DNA of 64,000 bases from Bacteroidales bacterium (GCA_026418905.1 JAOAAK010000003.1:62001-126000); one strand, 5' to 3'; positions 18,282 to 28,325 are shown, counted from the first letter of the stretch. The notes: generated from the letters alone by a model not told the origin. A program made the numbers and translations.

Positions 18282-18289
18282 CAAAATTA
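18282..18289 (-). promoter_or_regulatory. -7 promoter element of the cyanophycinase-like gene
   Basis: TAATTTTG on the minus strand matches TAnnTTTG, 7 nt upstream of the ATG at 18274. The leader would be very short. Confidence 0.5.
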
Positions 18290-18333
18290 GTATTCTTATG
18301 GACAAAACTTTTTTAAAAACGAATATTTTTTTG

Positions 18334-18349
18334 CATTTTTGCAAAAATA
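18334..18349. promoter_or_regulatory. Symmetric promoter-like site between two divergent genes
   Basis: ATTTTTGCAAAAAT (18335-18348) is a perfect palindrome. It gives CATTTTTG on the plus strand (near-consensus -7, 14 nt before the ATG at 18356) and TATTTTTG on the minus strand (18342-18349). Confidence 0.4.
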
Positions 18350-18355
18350 ATCGAT

Positions 18356-19561
18356 ATGGCAAAGGTTCTGGTCATTGGTGCAGGTGGTGTGGGGACTGTA
18401 GTAGCCCACAAAATGGCACAATTGCCTGAAATTTTTAGCGAAGTTTTAATTGCAAGTAGAACCTATAGTAAGGTTGAAAAAATATTAAAAAAAATAAACA
18501 AGCCTCATTTTTACGGGGCAACTGTCGATGCCGACCGAACCGAAGAAGTTGTTTCTCTCATTGAAGATTTTAAGCCGGAAATCGTTGTCAATGTGGCTTT
18601 GCCTTACCAGGATTTACCTATTATGGATGCTTGTCTTCAAACTCAGGTATCATATCTCGATACGGCTAATTATGAACCCAAGGATTTAGCTACTTACGGT
18701 TATAAATGGCAATGGGCTTATAAAGACAAATTCAAAGAAGCTGGAATCATGGCTATTCTTGGTTGTGGTTTTGATCCTGGTGTTACTCAGGCATTTGTTG
18801 CATATGCTCATAAACATTATTTTGATGAAATTCATTATTTAGACATTGTAGACTGCAATGCTGGAGATCATGGAAAATATTTTGCTACGAATTTCAATCC
18901 TGAAATCAACATTCGCGAAGTTACCCAAAACGGACGTTATTACGAAAACGGACAATGGATTGAAACAAAACCTCAAGAATTGAAAAAAATTATCGAATAC
19001 CCTGGGATTGGCCCGAAAGATTCATATCTCATGTATCACGAAGAATTAGAAAGCCTGGTGAAAAACTTTCCCACTCTGAAACGAGCAAGATTCTGGATGA
19101 CTTTTTCTCAACGTTACCTTACAGCTCTTGAAGTTCTACAGGAAGTAGGCATGACATCTATTAAACCTATTAACTTTAATGGAATAGATATTGTTCCACT
19201 TGAATTTTTAAAAGCTGTTCTACCTGAGCCATCAGAGCTTGGGAGCAACTACAAAGGTCAAACCTCCATTGGTGTTCAGTTAAAAGGTATTAAAGACGGA
19301 AAAGAAAGAACATGCTATATTTGGAATAATTGTAGTCATGAAGAAGCCTACAAAGAAACAGGAACTCAAGCAATTAACTATACGACTGGTGTGCCTGCCA
19401 TGATAGGTGCAAAGTTGTATATCCAAGGCATATGGAAAAAACCAGGTGTTTATAATGTTGAAGAACTAGATCCAGATCCATTCATGGAAGATCTAAACAA
19501 ATATGGACTACCATGGAATATAGAACTTGATAAACCACTACCGATTGATTTAGCCAAATGA
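18356..19561 (+). CDS. Carboxynorspermidine/carboxyspermidine synthase (saccharopine dehydrogenase family)
   Basis: A 401-residue NADPH-dependent enzyme that would condense a diamine (putrescine or diaminopropane) with aspartate beta-semialdehyde to a carboxy-polyamine. The N-terminal Rossmann motif is VLVIGAGGVGTVVAHKMAQ. DTANYEPKD and GIMAILGCGFDPGVTQAF follow, both characteristic of the Lys1-like carboxyspermidine dehydrogenase group. The decarboxylase gene overlaps its stop by 4 nt, which supports this role over lysine metabolism. Confidence 0.88.
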   Translation: MAKVLVIGAGGVGTVVAHKMAQLPEIFSEVLIASRTYSKVEKILKKINKPHFYGATVDADRTEEVVSLIEDFKPEIVVNVALPYQDLPIMDACLQTQVSYLDTANYEPKDLATYGYKWQWAYKDKFKEAGIMAILGCGFDPGVTQAFVAYAHKHYFDEIHYLDIVDCNAGDHGKYFATNFNPEINIREVTQNGRYYENGQWIETKPQELKKIIEYPGIGPKDSYLMYHEELESLVKNFPTLKRARFWMTFSQRYLTALEVLQEVGMTSIKPINFNGIDIVPLEFLKAVLPEPSELGSNYKGQTSIGVQLKGIKDGKERTCYIWNNCSHEEAYKETGTQAINYTTGVPAMIGAKLYIQGIWKKPGVYNVEELDPDPFMEDLNKYGLPWNIELDKPLPIDLAK

Positions 19562-20688
19562 AATACGCACATATTCCTTCCCCTTGTTATGTTTTAGAAG
19601 AAAAAAAACTTATCGATAATCTTACTACGCTTAAAAAAGTGCGAGACGCAACGGGTGTAAAAATTATTTTAGCCCTCAAGGGCTTTGCTTTTTGGCATGT
19701 TTTTCCCATCATACGTGAATATTTAGACGGAGCAGCTGCTAGTTCTCTCAATGAGGCATTGCTTATATACGAAGAGATGCATACCAAAGCTCATAGTTAT
19801 GCCCCTGTTTATCTGCCTAATGAGTTCCCTTTCATATATCGTCTTTCTACTCACGTTACTTTTAATTCACTTAACCAATGGGAGCAATATAAACATTTCT
19901 TTAAAGATAATCGTGTATTAGCTGGTTTACGTGTTAATCCAGAATACTCTGAAATTAAACACGATATTTATAATCCTGCCATAAAAGGTTCAAGACTTGG
20001 AATTACCAGAGAATATATGCCATCACAGCTTCCCGATGGCATTTCTGGCTTGCATTTTCATGTTATGTGTGAACAAGACTCTTACGTTCTTGAAAGAGTT
20101 TTAGAAAATTTTTTAAACAAATTTAAAGGATATCTTCCTCAAATACAGTGGCTTAATCTAGGAGGGGGACATCTGATTACTCACCAATCTTACAATGTGC
20201 AACACCTGATTAACTTACTCAATGATTTTAAGTCCCGTTATCCATGGCTGGAATTAATTATGGAACCCGGAGAAGCTATAGGTTGGGAAACTGGCTTTCT
20301 TAAAGCAACCGTGCTGGATATTGTAAAAAACAACCGTATTCAGACAGCCATGCTTGATGTTTCTTTCTCAGCTCATATGCCAGACACTCTAGAAATGCCT
20401 TATAAGCCCGTTATACGAAATGCTGCCGAACCAGGTGTTTTCCCTTACGTTTACCGCATGGGAGGCATGACATGCCTTGCTGGCGATTTCATTGGAGATT
20501 ATAGTTTTCCAGAACCCCTCAAAATAGGTGATGAAATTATTTTCGAAGACATGATTCACTATACCATGGTAAAGACAACTTTTTTCAACGGAGTAAAACA
20601 TCCTTCCATTGGTATTATCAAGCAAGATGGATCTTTTCAACTGCTTAGAAAGTTTCATTATCTAGAATTCAAAAATAAGTTGTCTTGA
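19558..20688 (+). CDS. nspC: Carboxynorspermidine decarboxylase
   Basis: A PLP-dependent decarboxylase of 376 aa (alanine racemase fold, group IV) that converts carboxyspermidine or carboxynorspermidine to spermidine or norspermidine. The PLP lysine is K41 in ALKGFAFWHVF. LNLGGGHLIT is the glycine-rich phosphate loop, and EPGEAIGWETGF and MLDVSFSAHMPDTLEMPY are family signatures. Its ATG overlaps the stop of the preceding dehydrogenase (ATGA). Together they form the aspartate-semialdehyde route to spermidine, which does not use decarboxylated SAM. Confidence 0.93.
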   Translation: MKYAHIPSPCYVLEEKKLIDNLTTLKKVRDATGVKIILALKGFAFWHVFPIIREYLDGAAASSLNEALLIYEEMHTKAHSYAPVYLPNEFPFIYRLSTHVTFNSLNQWEQYKHFFKDNRVLAGLRVNPEYSEIKHDIYNPAIKGSRLGITREYMPSQLPDGISGLHFHVMCEQDSYVLERVLENFLNKFKGYLPQIQWLNLGGGHLITHQSYNVQHLINLLNDFKSRYPWLELIMEPGEAIGWETGFLKATVLDIVKNNRIQTAMLDVSFSAHMPDTLEMPYKPVIRNAAEPGVFPYVYRMGGMTCLAGDFIGDYSFPEPLKIGDEIIFEDMIHYTMVKTTFFNGVKHPSIGIIKQDGSFQLLRKFHYLEFKNKLS

Positions 20689-20689
20689 T

Positions 20690-21745
20690 ATGTTATTCAA
20701 TGGAAAATCATACCAATCTGTTTGGGCAGAACAAAACAAAAAAATAATTTATTTAGTCAATCAGCGCAATCTTCCATTTAGCTTTGAAATTGTTGAAATC
20801 AAAACCATTGAAGAACTTCTGGAAGCTATTAAAAACCTCACCGTCCGAGGAGCTCCTGCCATTGGTATAGCAGCTGCTTACGGTATATGGCTTATCTTAG
20901 AACAGCATAGAAACAACAAGAAAAGTATTCAGTTCGAATACGATCGACTCATTCATTCTAGACCAACTGCTGTCAATCTCATGCGAGGAGCTAATTACGT
21001 CATGGAAAAGGTGAAAGAGAGTTATGATCCTTCCATAGCATTTAAAGCCGCTTGTGAATTTGCCAAAGAAGAGATCGAAGCAGCTAAACTCATCGGCGAA
21101 TATGGGCTTTCGCTTATCGAGGAATTTTATACCATGGTAAATCGTCCCGTGAACATTTTGACCCATTGCAATGCTGGTTGGTTGGCTTGTGGGGATTATG
21201 GTACGGCTCTTTCTCCTATTTTTCTGGCAAAACAAAAAGGTATTCCCATTCATATATGGGTTGATGAAACTCAACCTCTCCTACAGGGTGCTCGGCTAAC
21301 TGCGTGGGAATTATATCATGAAAACATTTCCTTTAACATATTACCCGATAATTCGGCAGGATATTTAATGGCTTTGAATAAAATTGATATGATTATTACA
21401 GGAGCTGACAGGATAGCAATGAACGGAGATGTAGCAAATAAAATAGGAACATATTCCCTCGCTGTGCTGGCTCATTACCATCAAATTCCATTCTACGTTG
21501 CCGCACCCTTATCTACTTTTGATTTTGAACTAAAAACAGGAGTAGATATACCCATAGAACAACGCTCCGCTGATGAAGTCCTTTGTGCAAGGGTTTGGGT
21601 AAATGAAGAGTGGAAATTCTTCCCCAAAACAGTCACTCATTTTCCCACCGTTAATTACGCATTCGATATAACTCCTGCTCATTTTATTCGTGCCTACATC
21701 ACCAATCACGGAATAATTCACCACCCTCAGGAACTTTCCAGCTAA
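20690..21745 (+). CDS. mtnA: S-methyl-5-thioribose-1-phosphate isomerase
   Basis: 351 aa, interconverts methylthioribose-1-phosphate and methylthioribulose-1-phosphate in methionine salvage. Active-site Cys160 (LTHCNAGWLACGDYGTA) and Asp240 (ITGADRIAMNGDVANKIGTY) fall at their usual positions, and TVRGAPAIGIAAAYG and VDETQPLLQGARLTAWEL are intact. The ATG begins 1 nt after the nspC stop. This is odd because the nspC route does not release methylthioadenosine; no mtnN, mtnP or mtnK is nearby. Its stop overlaps that of the convergent PhnP-like gene (CTAA). Confidence 0.93.
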   Translation: MLFNGKSYQSVWAEQNKKIIYLVNQRNLPFSFEIVEIKTIEELLEAIKNLTVRGAPAIGIAAAYGIWLILEQHRNNKKSIQFEYDRLIHSRPTAVNLMRGANYVMEKVKESYDPSIAFKAACEFAKEEIEAAKLIGEYGLSLIEEFYTMVNRPVNILTHCNAGWLACGDYGTALSPIFLAKQKGIPIHIWVDETQPLLQGARLTAWELYHENISFNILPDNSAGYLMALNKIDMIITGADRIAMNGDVANKIGTYSLAVLAHYHQIPFYVAAPLSTFDFELKTGVDIPIEQRSADEVLCARVWVNEEWKFFPKTVTHFPTVNYAFDITPAHFIRAYITNHGIIHHPQELSS

Positions 21746-22509
21746 AATTCAAATGAAAATCCATCGTAAGCTGCTATCACGCCTTCTGGCAATAGTGTTC
21801 GCAACTCCCGATAAGGAGGCATAAAATGACTTATGTGTGTAAGGTAGGCTCTTTGTGGATTAACTTTTTCTATGATTGATAGAGCTTCTTGTAACGAAAA
21901 ATGGGTTTCATGCGGCTGGAGTCTTAATGCGTTAATAATTAAAATTTCCGTTCCTTGAAGAAATTCAATAACATCATCGTTTAATTTGTTGGCATCAGTA
22001 ATATAAGCAAGTCGTTCGAATCTGAATCCCCATATTTTCTGCTTCCCATGCCAAACCTGAAAAGCCTGAACGATAGCCTTTTCTATTTTTATGGTTGACT
22101 GCAAAGGAAAAAATTTGATCATGGGTGGACCAGTGTATTCACCAGGATCAAAGACATAAGGAAAAGCTTGCCTTATCTCGTGACGTATGTGTTCGTCAGC
22201 ATAGACAGAGATAATTTTATTTTTCATAAAATTAAGCCCTCGTATGTCGTCCAAACCTCCAATATGATCGCGATGGCCGTGAGTGATTAAAATTGCGTCC
22301 ACATCGTCCAATCCATTCTGTAACATTTGTTGTCTAAAATCAGGTCCACAATCAATGATTATTTTCGCACCTTTATAAAAAATATAAGCTGATGAACGCA
22401 ACCTTTTATCTCGAAAATCCAGCGAACAACACGTCCGACATCTACAACCAAGAACAGGAACGCCCGTAGAAGTACCCGTACCTAAAAAAATGAAAGTATT
22501 ATTCCTCAT
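21742..22509 (-). CDS. PhnP-like MBL-fold metal-dependent hydrolase
   Basis: 255 aa, metallo-beta-lactamase fold. The metal motif is THGHRDHIGG (His77, His79, Asp81, His82), preceded by KIIIDCGPDFRQQ and an N-terminal GTGTSTGVPVLGCRC with clustered cysteines, as in PhnP-type phosphodiesterases that bind an extra zinc. The likely reaction is hydrolysis of a phosphodiester such as a cyclic phosphate; the physiological substrate is not known. It is the last gene of the minus-strand run from dxs and lies 3 nt after the membrane-protein gene. Confidence 0.82.
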   Translation of the reverse strand: MRNNTFIFLGTGTSTGVPVLGCRCRTCCSLDFRDKRLRSSAYIFYKGAKIIIDCGPDFRQQMLQNGLDDVDAILITHGHRDHIGGLDDIRGLNFMKNKIISVYADEHIRHEIRQAFPYVFDPGEYTGPPMIKFFPLQSTIKIEKAIVQAFQVWHGKQKIWGFRFERLAYITDANKLNDDVIEFLQGTEILIINALRLQPHETHFSLQEALSIIEKVNPQRAYLTHISHFMPPYRELRTLLPEGVIAAYDGFSFEF

Positions 22510-22512
22510 AAT

Positions 22513-23265
22513 CTATTGCAGACGCATAATCATTGAAGTAGTATCCAAATACATTTTTTTAAGATCTTGATTCATAAACCAAGACATAGAATAAGCATTA
22601 ACAAACTTCAAGTGAGTTGATTTTTTTAAATAAAATGAAATGTTGGTCTGAAAAATTTTTCTTTCAAATATCCATGGGTGAGGATTAATGTAAAGTGTAT
22701 CATGTTGTACTATCGACCAGTATTTTTGATACACATATACGTTAGAATGTCCTCTTAAATTGAAATTGTAATGCAGAAAAGCATATTTCTTGGACGTATC
22801 AACCTGATAAAAAGTAACACTTGGGTAAGACCAGAATCCATGTTTTTGAGTCATAGGATAAACTTTTACGTAGAAAGTATCGTGCTTAATAAGTTCCTGC
22901 ATGGCACCCTTAGTCCTTTTTGTAAAAAACGGAATAGCTAGCATAAACAATATTAGTACAGTAACCAGGTATGAAAAAATCGTAGGTATCAAGAAAGTTC
23001 TAGCATGTATACTTTTCTTGAACTTAAACCATGCAAAGATCCAACTTAACATAATCGCAAAAGCAATAATAATAAGCAACAGGATTGTTACCCATTTCGA
23101 ACCACTTATAGCTAAGAATAAATCATAAATATTACTATGATAAATGAAAAAATTATCAATAAGCATGTCTAAAGAGGTAAAGGCAAAAAGAAATAATACA
23201 AACAACACCCCCCAGAAAACAAGTAAGATTATGTGAAGAAAACGATTATTCAAAATATCCTTCAT
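22513..23265 (-). CDS. Membrane protein of unknown function
   Basis: 250 aa. Three strongly hydrophobic segments (~10-32, ~57-78, ~90-112) are followed by a ~140-residue beta-rich, Tyr/His/Lys-rich tail, probably outside the inner membrane (motifs HDTFYVKVYPM, WSYPSVTFYQVD, HDTLYINPHPW). The first part faintly recalls the N-terminus of PAP2-type phosphatases, but the catalytic motifs of that family are absent, so I do not assign it. It sits between metG and the PhnP-like gene, 14 nt after metG, and is probably transcribed with them. Confidence 0.6.
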   Translation of the reverse strand: MKDILNNRFLHIILLVFWGVLFVLFLFAFTSLDMLIDNFFIYHSNIYDLFLAISGSKWVTILLLIIIAFAIMLSWIFAWFKFKKSIHARTFLIPTIFSYLVTVLILFMLAIPFFTKRTKGAMQELIKHDTFYVKVYPMTQKHGFWSYPSVTFYQVDTSKKYAFLHYNFNLRGHSNVYVYQKYWSIVQHDTLYINPHPWIFERKIFQTNISFYLKKSTHLKFVNAYSMSWFMNQDLKKMYLDTTSMIMRLQ

Positions 23266-23279
23266 GAACCTATAAAAAT

Positions 23280-25310
23280 TTATGAAATAGAATTTCCTGG
23301 GGTGGATTTTTCACTTGTAACTTCTACAAGTCCATAAGTGCCATCCTCATGCAAAGCGTATAAAATCATTCCATGGGATTCAACATTTCGTATGTTTTTT
23401 TTCTTCAAATTGGCAAGTAAAACCACCTTTTTCCCAATTAATTCAGAAGGATGAATCGATGGAGCTACACCTGAAACAACAAAACGTTTTTCGAACCCAA
23501 GGTCAACTTCAAGCTTTAGCAATTTGTCAGATTTCTCTATTTTTTCAGCATGAAGCACGCGCACTACCCTTAGGTCTAATTTCTCAAAGTCCTCAATGTT
23601 AATGGTAGGCTTGATTTGTGAGATCGACGATGAGGATTTATCTTTTTTTAATTTTTGAGTTTGCTTTTCCACCATTTCGTCTGTAATACGTTCGAAAAGT
23701 TTTTGAGGTTTATTCAGTTGATGACCAGGAGGTATAAGAATGCTTCCTACCTTGTCCCATGACAACGAATCAATCCGTAACATATGTTGTAATTTCTGTG
23801 CACTGAATGGCAAAAAAATTTCACTCAGCACATAGAGGTTTGCTACAAGTTGCAAAGCATTAAAAAGAATACCTTCAGCTTCTTTAGCATCAGCCTTTTG
23901 TAATTTCCATGGTTCTTTATCGGTTAGATATTTATTGCCCAATCGAGCTATTTGTATAAATTGATACATAGCATCTCTGAAGCGAAATTCATGAAGAGCT
24001 TGAAAAATATTCTCTTTAATTATCCTTACCTCTTGCAAAAGCTTTTCAAGTTCTTGAGGCTTGTTCTGAGCCGGTGCAATTCCGTCGTAATAACTATGAA
24101 TAAGAGAAAGGGTACGATGGACAAAGTTACTATAAACATCAACGAGTTCTCCGTTGACGTGAGTCTGAAATTCCTTCCAAGAAAAATTATTATCCTTAGT
24201 TTCAGGAGATACAATAGTAAGCATGTAACGAAGAGCATCCTGTAGACCTGGAAAATCTTGTAGATACTCATGTAGCCAAACTGCCCAATTGCGAGAAGTG
24301 CTTATTTTATCGTTTTCAAGATTTAAAAATTCATTAGCAGGGACATTGTCTGGTAAAATGAATTCCCCATGAGCTTTAAGCATTGCAGGAAAAATAATGC
24401 AATGAAAAACAATGTTATCTTTCCCAATGAAATGAATCAGTCGTGTGTCATTATCTTTCCAATAGGGTTCCCAGCTCTTACCAGTAAGATGGCTCCAGTG
24501 CTTTGTGGCTGAAATGTAACCAATGGGTGCATCAAACCATACGTAAAGAACTTTGTTTTCATAACCTTCTATAGGAACTTTGACCCCCCACGTCAAATCT
24601 CGAGTAACTGCTCTAGGCTTTAAACCAGCATCTAACCAACTTTTACATTGCCCGTATACATTAGGTTTCCATTCCTGATGTTCTTCGAGAATCCAATGCC
24701 TTAGCCATTCTTCATACTTATCAAGAGGCAAATACCAATGTTTTGTTTTTTTCCTCACAGGAGGTTTGTTGGACAAAATTGAAGTAGGATTTAGGAGTTC
24801 TTCAGGACTTAAAGAAGATCCACATTTTTCACATTGGTCTCCATAGGCAGATTCGTAACCACATTTAGGACAAGTTCCACGAATATATCTATCTGCCAAA
24901 AACATAGAAGCTTCTTCATCGTAATATTGTTCTGTTTCTATTTCAATCAGCTTACCCTCTTCGTAAAGCTTTTTAAAAAAAGAAGATGAGGTCTCATGAT
25001 GAATTGGCAAGCTAGTTCGAGAATAAATATCGAAAGAGATACCAAACTCTTCGAAAGATTTACATATGAGATCATGATAGAAATCAACCACTTCCTGAGG
25101 CGTTTTCCCTTCTTGCATAGCTCGAATAGTAATGGGAACTCCGTGTTCATCACTTCCTCCGATAAAAAGAACATCCTCGCCCGTTTTGCGAAGAAAACGT
25201 ACATAAATATCTGCTGGAACATATACACCAGCTAAATGACCGATGTGAATAGGTCCATTTGCATATGGCAAAGCCGTTGTGACAAGATATCTTTTCCACT
25301 TTTTTTCCAT
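23280..25310 (-). CDS. metG: Methionine-tRNA ligase with C-terminal tRNA-binding domain
   Basis: 676 aa. Class I synthetase for tRNA-Met with [16 protein letters not shown] (HIGH-type), a zinc knuckle [17 protein letters not shown], and KISTSRNW in place of KMSKS, which is the form usual in Bacteroidota. The last ~110 residues ([17 protein letters not shown] ... [13 protein letters not shown]) are an EMAPII/Trbp111-like OB fold that binds tRNA and dimerises. It follows the radical SAM gene by 4 nt. Confidence 0.96.
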   Translation of the reverse strand: MEKKWKRYLVTTALPYANGPIHIGHLAGVYVPADIYVRFLRKTGEDVLFIGGSDEHGVPITIRAMQEGKTPQEVVDFYHDLICKSFEEFGISFDIYSRTSLPIHHETSSSFFKKLYEEGKLIEIETEQYYDEEASMFLADRYIRGTCPKCGYESAYGDQCEKCGSSLSPEELLNPTSILSNKPPVRKKTKHWYLPLDKYEEWLRHWILEEHQEWKPNVYGQCKSWLDAGLKPRAVTRDLTWGVKVPIEGYENKVLYVWFDAPIGYISATKHWSHLTGKSWEPYWKDNDTRLIHFIGKDNIVFHCIIFPAMLKAHGEFILPDNVPANEFLNLENDKISTSRNWAVWLHEYLQDFPGLQDALRYMLTIVSPETKDNNFSWKEFQTHVNGELVDVYSNFVHRTLSLIHSYYDGIAPAQNKPQELEKLLQEVRIIKENIFQALHEFRFRDAMYQFIQIARLGNKYLTDKEPWKLQKADAKEAEGILFNALQLVANLYVLSEIFLPFSAQKLQHMLRIDSLSWDKVGSILIPPGHQLNKPQKLFERITDEMVEKQTQKLKKDKSSSSISQIKPTINIEDFEKLDLRVVRVLHAEKIEKSDKLLKLEVDLGFEKRFVVSGVAPSIHPSELIGKKVVLLANLKKKNIRNVESHGMILYALHEDGTYGLVEVTSEKSTPGNSIS

Positions 25311-25314
25311 AACC

Positions 25315-26097
25315 TTAATAATTAATCATGATGGGAACTTGAATTTGGGTAGCTAAAAATTGATAAATTTGTCCCATCTCATCAGGTGTCAGTTTTCTAA
25401 TCCCTAAATATGGTGTTGGACGATCCACGGGATAAATCATCCATCCTTTGAGGAAAAACTTATCAATTAAAGTAAACCACTTTTCTAATATGTGGGTGTC
25501 ATAATTTTTTATAACAACTCCATTTTCCTTTTGATATTCAAGAAAAATGGTCTGTAAATAAAAAGGAAAGGTTAAACTTTTTAAATGATGGACTATACTT
25601 TTAAAATCAATACCTGAACTAGGTTGATTAATTTCATAAAAAAGTTCTGGTGTGGGTGCATCCAATTTAAGAATTGGATTTTCAATGAGTGAGAGAGCCT
25701 CTTTGACTTCACTTTTATGCAACATAGTGGAATTAGAAAGAACCGATATCTTTGCTTCAGGATAATAAATTTGCCGAATTCTCTTGACTGCTTTAACTAT
25801 TTCTAAAAAATCAGGATGTAGGGTCGGTTCTCCATTACCAGAAAAAGTTATAGAATCAATACTTTCACCTTTTTTTTTAAGAAATGACAACCTTTCTTCA
25901 AGAATTTGCGCCATCTCTGTTACGGTAGGGAAAGCAAATTTGTCGGGCACGGAAACGTCACTAAGACCACATTCGCAGTAAATACAGTTGAAATTGCAAA
26001 ATTTATGTTGAGGCAATACGATATTAATTCCTAGCGACTTTCCTAACCTACGACTGTGAACTGGGCCAAAAACGAGCTGATGATAAAGTCTATTCAT
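25315..26097 (-). CDS. Radical SAM protein
   Basis: 260 aa from the ATG at 26097; the frame also contains an upstream TTG at 26106. The cluster motif is C34-X3-C38-X2-C41 ([13 protein letters not shown]), preceded by [17 protein letters not shown], a pattern of the wybutosine/TYW1-like and anaerobic-enzyme-activase-like radical SAM group found in anaerobes. [16 protein letters not shown] is the SAM-binding GGE-type region. There is no twitch or SPASM cysteine cluster. The substrate is unknown. Its start overlaps the preceding small gene and it precedes metG closely. Confidence 0.8.
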   Translation of the reverse strand: MNRLYHQLVFGPVHSRRLGKSLGINIVLPQHKFCNFNCIYCECGLSDVSVPDKFAFPTVTEMAQILEERLSFLKKKGESIDSITFSGNGEPTLHPDFLEIVKAVKRIRQIYYPEAKISVLSNSTMLHKSEVKEALSLIENPILKLDAPTPELFYEINQPSSGIDFKSIVHHLKSLTFPFYLQTIFLEYQKENGVVIKNYDTHILEKWFTLIDKFFLKGWMIYPVDRPTPYLGIRKLTPDEMGQIYQFLATQIQVPIMINY

Positions 26098-26422
26098 TCT
26101 TATCAATCAAGTTTCCAAATTCCTTATATGCATGGTCTATGGCTTTCATGAAATTTTCAACATTTTCTTTAAGTTGCTTTTTATAGAGAGATTTTGCTTC
26201 TTTTCTTTTTTGGTAACGTTCATGCTTTTTCAAACGTTTACCACGAAAAAATCGATGGTTAAGTGCATCAAGTACCTCCTGGTATTCTTGCTGAGTTTGA
26301 TCAAGTAATTCTTGAATTTTATCATCCTTCTGAGGGTAAATATCGCTCATTATAAGAGCGTCAGCAACAAAAATTCCTGCTATCCTCTTAATCCTTTTCT
26401 TCAATACTCTTTTGCTTGCCAT
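26090..26422 (-). CDS. Conserved small basic protein of unknown function
   Basis: 110 aa, highly charged and helical (about one third Lys, Arg, Glu or Asp) with a possible coiled coil at ~35-95 (DKIQELLDQTQQEYQEVL, KRKEAKSLYKKQLKENV). No signal peptide or membrane segment. It overlaps dxs upstream by 22 nt and the radical SAM gene downstream by 8 nt from its preferred ATG, so it is translationally coupled to both. Similar short basic proteins occur next to dxs-type genes in Bacteroidota, but I know no function. Confidence 0.6.
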   Translation of the reverse strand: MASKRVLKKRIKRIAGIFVADALIMSDIYPQKDDKIQELLDQTQQEYQEVLDALNHRFFRGKRLKKHERYQKRKEAKSLYKKQLKENVENFMKAIDHAYKEFGNLIDKNE

Positions 26423-28308
26423 GGTTCATTCATTTTTTTATAGTGAAACAATAAATGTTCATTCAAAATTACGCGAAAAATTCCATTTGCATCGTAACCT
26501 AATTTTTCTTTCAATTCAAAAATAGAACCATGTTCGACGAATCTATCTGGAACCCCGAGTCTAATGAGACGAACTCCATAATTATGTTCGGCTATATATT
26601 CAGCAATAGTCGAACCAAGACCACCATCGATAACACCATCCTCCACGGTAACAATGACAGCATGCTTTTCACATAAATGTCGGAGAGCATCTTGATCGAT
26701 AGGCTTTAAAAAACGCATGTTATAATGAGTAAATGATATATTTTTAGCTTCTAATCTATCATAAAGAGAAAGAACATCTAAACCAGGGGCTCCAATGGTG
26801 GCTATTCCAATGGTACATCCTTCGTGCAAAAGTTGTGCTTTACCGACAGGTAAAACTTCCCATGTTTTTTCCCATTTTAGATGATGTGCCTCGCCACGAG
26901 GATAACGAATTGCAAAAGGTTTATTTAAGTCGATAGCTTGTGCCGTATACAACATATCCTGAAGTTCAAATTCATCCATAGGAGCACCAATGATAATATT
27001 GGGGATAAGGCGAAGATAAGCAAGATCAAAAATTCCCTGGTGAGTTGCTCCATCTTCCCCGACGAGACCTCCTCGATCGATGCACATAACGACAGGAGCT
27101 CTTTGCAGAGCTACATCATGGATAAGTTGGTCATAGCCTCGTTGTAAAAAAGTGGAATAAATAGTACAATAAGGTATTTTTCCTGCCAATGCAAGACCTG
27201 CAGCGAAAGTAACAGCATGTTGTTCCGCAATACCCACATCAAATACACGATCCGGAAATTTTTCTTTCATGAATGTCAATGCACTTCCAGTTAGCATGGC
27301 TGGTGTGATAGCCACAATCTTAGGGTTTGTCTCAGCTAATTTTAAAAGAGTCTTTCCAAAAACCACATGCATCTTGGGTGGCTTATTTTCTTGATCTTCA
27401 TCACAAACTTTACCTGTTTCTATGTCAAATTTGCCCGGGCTATGGTAGGTAATTTGGTCCTTTTCAGCAGGTTTAAAGCCTTTTCCTTTTACTGTTAAAA
27501 CGTGTAGTACTTTTGGTCCTGGGACATCTTTTAAATCCTTCAAAACATATATGAGCTTCTTTATATCATGACCATCAACAGGCCCAAAATATCGGATACC
27601 AAAAATTTCAAAAATATTAGCTTTTTTAAACCAAGTCCATTTAATAGCTGCAAACAAATTAGTGATAAGCACGTGCAACCAAGTACCTTTTAAAAAACGC
27701 CAAAAACGATATTTGATAAAATTATACGTGTGGGAAGCTGTAATTCGAGTAAAATGTTGAGCAAGAGCAGTGCGGTTTTTGTCAATTGACATACCATTGT
27801 CATTGAGAATAATAAGAATATTGGCTTTAGCCTGACTGATGTTATTCAACGCTTCAAATGGCTGACCAGCTGTGAAACTACCATCACCAATAACAGCAAT
27901 GTAATGATTTTGTGACGATTCTTCTCCCATAGCTAATCCCAAAGCAGCTGACAAACTTGTACTGCTATGCCCCGTACCGAAAACATCATGTTCACTTTCT
28001 TCACGTAAGGGAAATCCGCTAATTCCGCCCAGTTGCCTTAAAGTATGAAAACGATCTTTCCTACCTGTCAAAATTTTATGAACATACGATTGATGACCAA
28101 CATCCCATATAATCTTATCTTGAGGAGAATTAAACACATAATGAAGAGCTATGCTTAATTCTACTACTCCAAGATTAGCACCTAAATGTCCAGGATGTTT
28201 TGAATTTATCTCAATAAGAAAATTTCTGATCTCTTCAGCGAGAAGAGGCAACTTTTCCCGTGGAATCTTTTTAAGATCATCTGGAGTGTTTATTTTTTCT
28301 AGCCACAT
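26401..28308 (-). CDS. dxs: 1-deoxy-D-xylulose-5-phosphate synthase
   Basis: 635 aa. ThDP-dependent first enzyme of the MEP isoprenoid pathway, joining pyruvate and glyceraldehyde-3-phosphate. Landmarks: GHLGANLGVVELSIALHY, DVGHQSYVHKILTGR, the ThDP-Mg motif GDGSFTAGQPFEALNN ... ILNDNGMSI, and the transketolase-like DRGGLVGEDGATHQG. Full length and intact. It is the first gene of the minus-strand run that continues to the PhnP-like gene. A polyprenyl synthase that would use its products lies at 48005-48997. Confidence 0.96.
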   Translation of the reverse strand: MWLEKINTPDDLKKIPREKLPLLAEEIRNFLIEINSKHPGHLGANLGVVELSIALHYVFNSPQDKIIWDVGHQSYVHKILTGRKDRFHTLRQLGGISGFPLREESEHDVFGTGHSSTSLSAALGLAMGEESSQNHYIAVIGDGSFTAGQPFEALNNISQAKANILIILNDNGMSIDKNRTALAQHFTRITASHTYNFIKYRFWRFLKGTWLHVLITNLFAAIKWTWFKKANIFEIFGIRYFGPVDGHDIKKLIYVLKDLKDVPGPKVLHVLTVKGKGFKPAEKDQITYHSPGKFDIETGKVCDEDQENKPPKMHVVFGKTLLKLAETNPKIVAITPAMLTGSALTFMKEKFPDRVFDVGIAEQHAVTFAAGLALAGKIPYCTIYSTFLQRGYDQLIHDVALQRAPVVMCIDRGGLVGEDGATHQGIFDLAYLRLIPNIIIGAPMDEFELQDMLYTAQAIDLNKPFAIRYPRGEAHHLKWEKTWEVLPVGKAQLLHEGCTIGIATIGAPGLDVLSLYDRLEAKNISFTHYNMRFLKPIDQDALRHLCEKHAVIVTVEDGVIDGGLGSTIAEYIAEHNYGVRLIRLGVPDRFVEHGSIFELKEKLGYDANGIFRVILNEHLLFHYKKMNEPWQAKEY

Positions 28309-28325
28309 TTTCCTTGAATCGTAAA

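Noticed and set aside
20600-20690. SAM or other riboswitch before mtnA or metG
   Set aside because: mtnA begins 1 nt after nspC and metG 4 nt after the radical SAM gene; there is no leader to hold an aptamer.
23280-25310. MetRS with KISTS in place of KMSKS as a possible inactive enzyme
   Set aside because: This variant is usual for Bacteroidota MetRS and all other motifs are intact.
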